NCBI RefSeq assembly: GCF_001522545.3
Contig: NC_031770.1
Span: forward strand, 86,963,594-87,027,593
Direction: 5' to 3'
DNA length: 64,000 nucleotides
Origin: Parus major
Lineage: Eukaryota > Chordata > Aves > Passeriformes > Paridae
The first letter of the stretch is position 1. Each line of letters opens with the position of its first letter. The notes under the pieces were generated by a model, which made no database searches, was not told the DNA's origin, and saw only the letters and a program-made list of their open reading frames with translations. Position numbers and translations under genes: made by a program. Below, piece after piece: positions 63,141 through 64,000 of the stretch.

Positions 63141-63161
63141 ATGCATATAAATATCTCAAAT
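63103..63161. repeat. Perfect 21-bp foldback at the end of a CR1 copy
   Basis: 63103-63123 (starting ATTTGAGATATTTATATGCA) and 63141-63161 are exact reverse complements around a 17-base loop. The left arm and loop are ordinary CR1 sequence; the right arm is an inverted copy of the left and is where CR1 similarity ends. Confidence 0.95.
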
Positions 63162-64000
63162 GAGATAATACTTACTAAACAGAATCTGAATTCAGTTATG
63201 TCTTGGTAGTATTTCTTGTAAATCTATGTGCAGTTTCAGAACTAGTAATATTTGGTCCAAGTTCTACTTAGACCTTTTTTGTTAAAAGTACTTGAATGTT
63301 TCCCTATTGTCATCACTGAATGAAGACTGAACTGAATGGAGTTTCTTTACTTGTGGAAAAAAGTTAATGGGTTTGGACAATGTGTAGAAAAACACCCAAA
63401 TTTTCCAATCAATAATACTATGTAGTATGGTGAGGTCCTATTTACTTCCTTTTCTAACCCTGGGATATCTGATCACGCCAAGCATTGTCTTATAAAAGCC
63501 AATATACCATCATAGCAAGCAGGGGACTCAATTTAATTAGCAGCCATTGTGATCTTCAAAATTAATTTTTAACGGGAAAAATGGGGAAGGGGAAGGAAAA
63601 AATTACATGAAAATTTGGGGTTGAAATTTTGTTAACATATAACACCACCTAAAGAGACAATGCTAGGAAATAATTGGAGAATTTGAATAAAAAGCTGAAT
63701 GTGGTCACTGCTATCAGACAGATTATTTCAGAAAGTATATCCAAGTACTGTGTTACAATTTGACAGAAGCAATCACTGTACTTTATTCATTCTCTCTTTG
63801 GCCATAAAACCTATACCTTTACTTTTTGTTGTTCTGATGGTTCCATAAGCCCTTTTCTGGAAATCTGCAGGAGCTTGTTGCTTATTTTCCTTGTTTTTGT
63901 GACCACTGGATCATCACACATATGATACAACAGAGAATAGAATCCACCACCCAACTTAACTTGATGCTCTGCACTTGTCACATCAGAGCTACATTAAGGA
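63162..64000. other. Intronic sequence, no feature recognised
   Basis: AT-rich DNA to the window edge. No coding, RNA or repeat feature was recognised. Confidence 0.6.

Noticed and set aside
51122..64000. The following EYS exon (start of the next laminin G domain, about 147 bp by memory)
   Set aside because: No phase-1 exon encoding an F-F-P-S-F / S-Y-L-E-L-P-type start was found; it probably lies downstream of the window.
1..64000. Prokaryotic-type systems, CRISPR arrays, tRNA or rRNA genes
   Set aside because: Spliced vertebrate exons and CR1/LTR repeats show eukaryotic intronic DNA. No regularly spaced repeats or cloverleaf-capable genes were recognised.

Overview
The window is intronic DNA from a large vertebrate nuclear gene, most likely from a bird. 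Three things point to a bird: many 5'-truncated CR1 LINE fragments on both strands, endogenous retroviral LTR remnants of a type I associate with avian genomes, and the AT-rich, gene-poor texture. There are no operons, CRISPR arrays or other prokaryotic features. Nearly all the short open reading frames are chance frames in AT-rich sequence or remnants of CR1.

Two coding exons are well supported, both on the + strand and both assigned to EYS (eyes shut homolog), a very large secreted photoreceptor matrix protein built of EGF-like and laminin G domains. The first exon (25242-25354, 113 bp) encodes the C-terminal part of a laminin G domain, with its two cysteines and two N-glycosylation sequons. 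The second exon (50892-51121, 230 bp) encodes a Ser/Pro/Thr-rich linker and one complete six-cysteine EGF-like domain. The first exon ends with two bases of a codon and the second begins with the single base that completes it, so splicing joins them in frame across a 25.5 kb intron. Their lengths and phases match two consecutive human EYS exons as I remember them. I see neither the preceding exon (rest of the laminin G domain) nor the following exon (start of the next one), so the window would begin and end inside neighbouring large introns.

Layout: 1-25241 is the upstream intron, with CR1 fragments near 1.5-1.9, 5.65-5.8, 9.7-10.65 and 15.7-16.3 kb, an LTR at 11.9-12.4 kb, and an older reverse-transcriptase remnant near 24.2-24.4 kb. 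25355-50891 is the intron between the exons, with an inverted CR1 pair near 33 kb, a CR1 ORF2 fragment at 41-41.9 kb, an antisense LTR at 42.8-43.3 kb and antisense CR1 at 46.5 and 49.5-50.0 kb. 51122-64000 is the downstream intron, with a GA-rich, CCAAT-repeating LTR-like block at 54.3-54.8 kb and an antisense CR1 at 62.8-63.1 kb that ends in a perfect 21-bp foldback.

I found no convincing undescribed biological system. The most useful observations are the EYS exon pair, a near-identical inverted repeat pair 4.3 kb apart (6.2 and 10.7 kb), two perfect foldbacks within CR1 copies, and a speculative TATA/start/donor arrangement near 29.5 kb.
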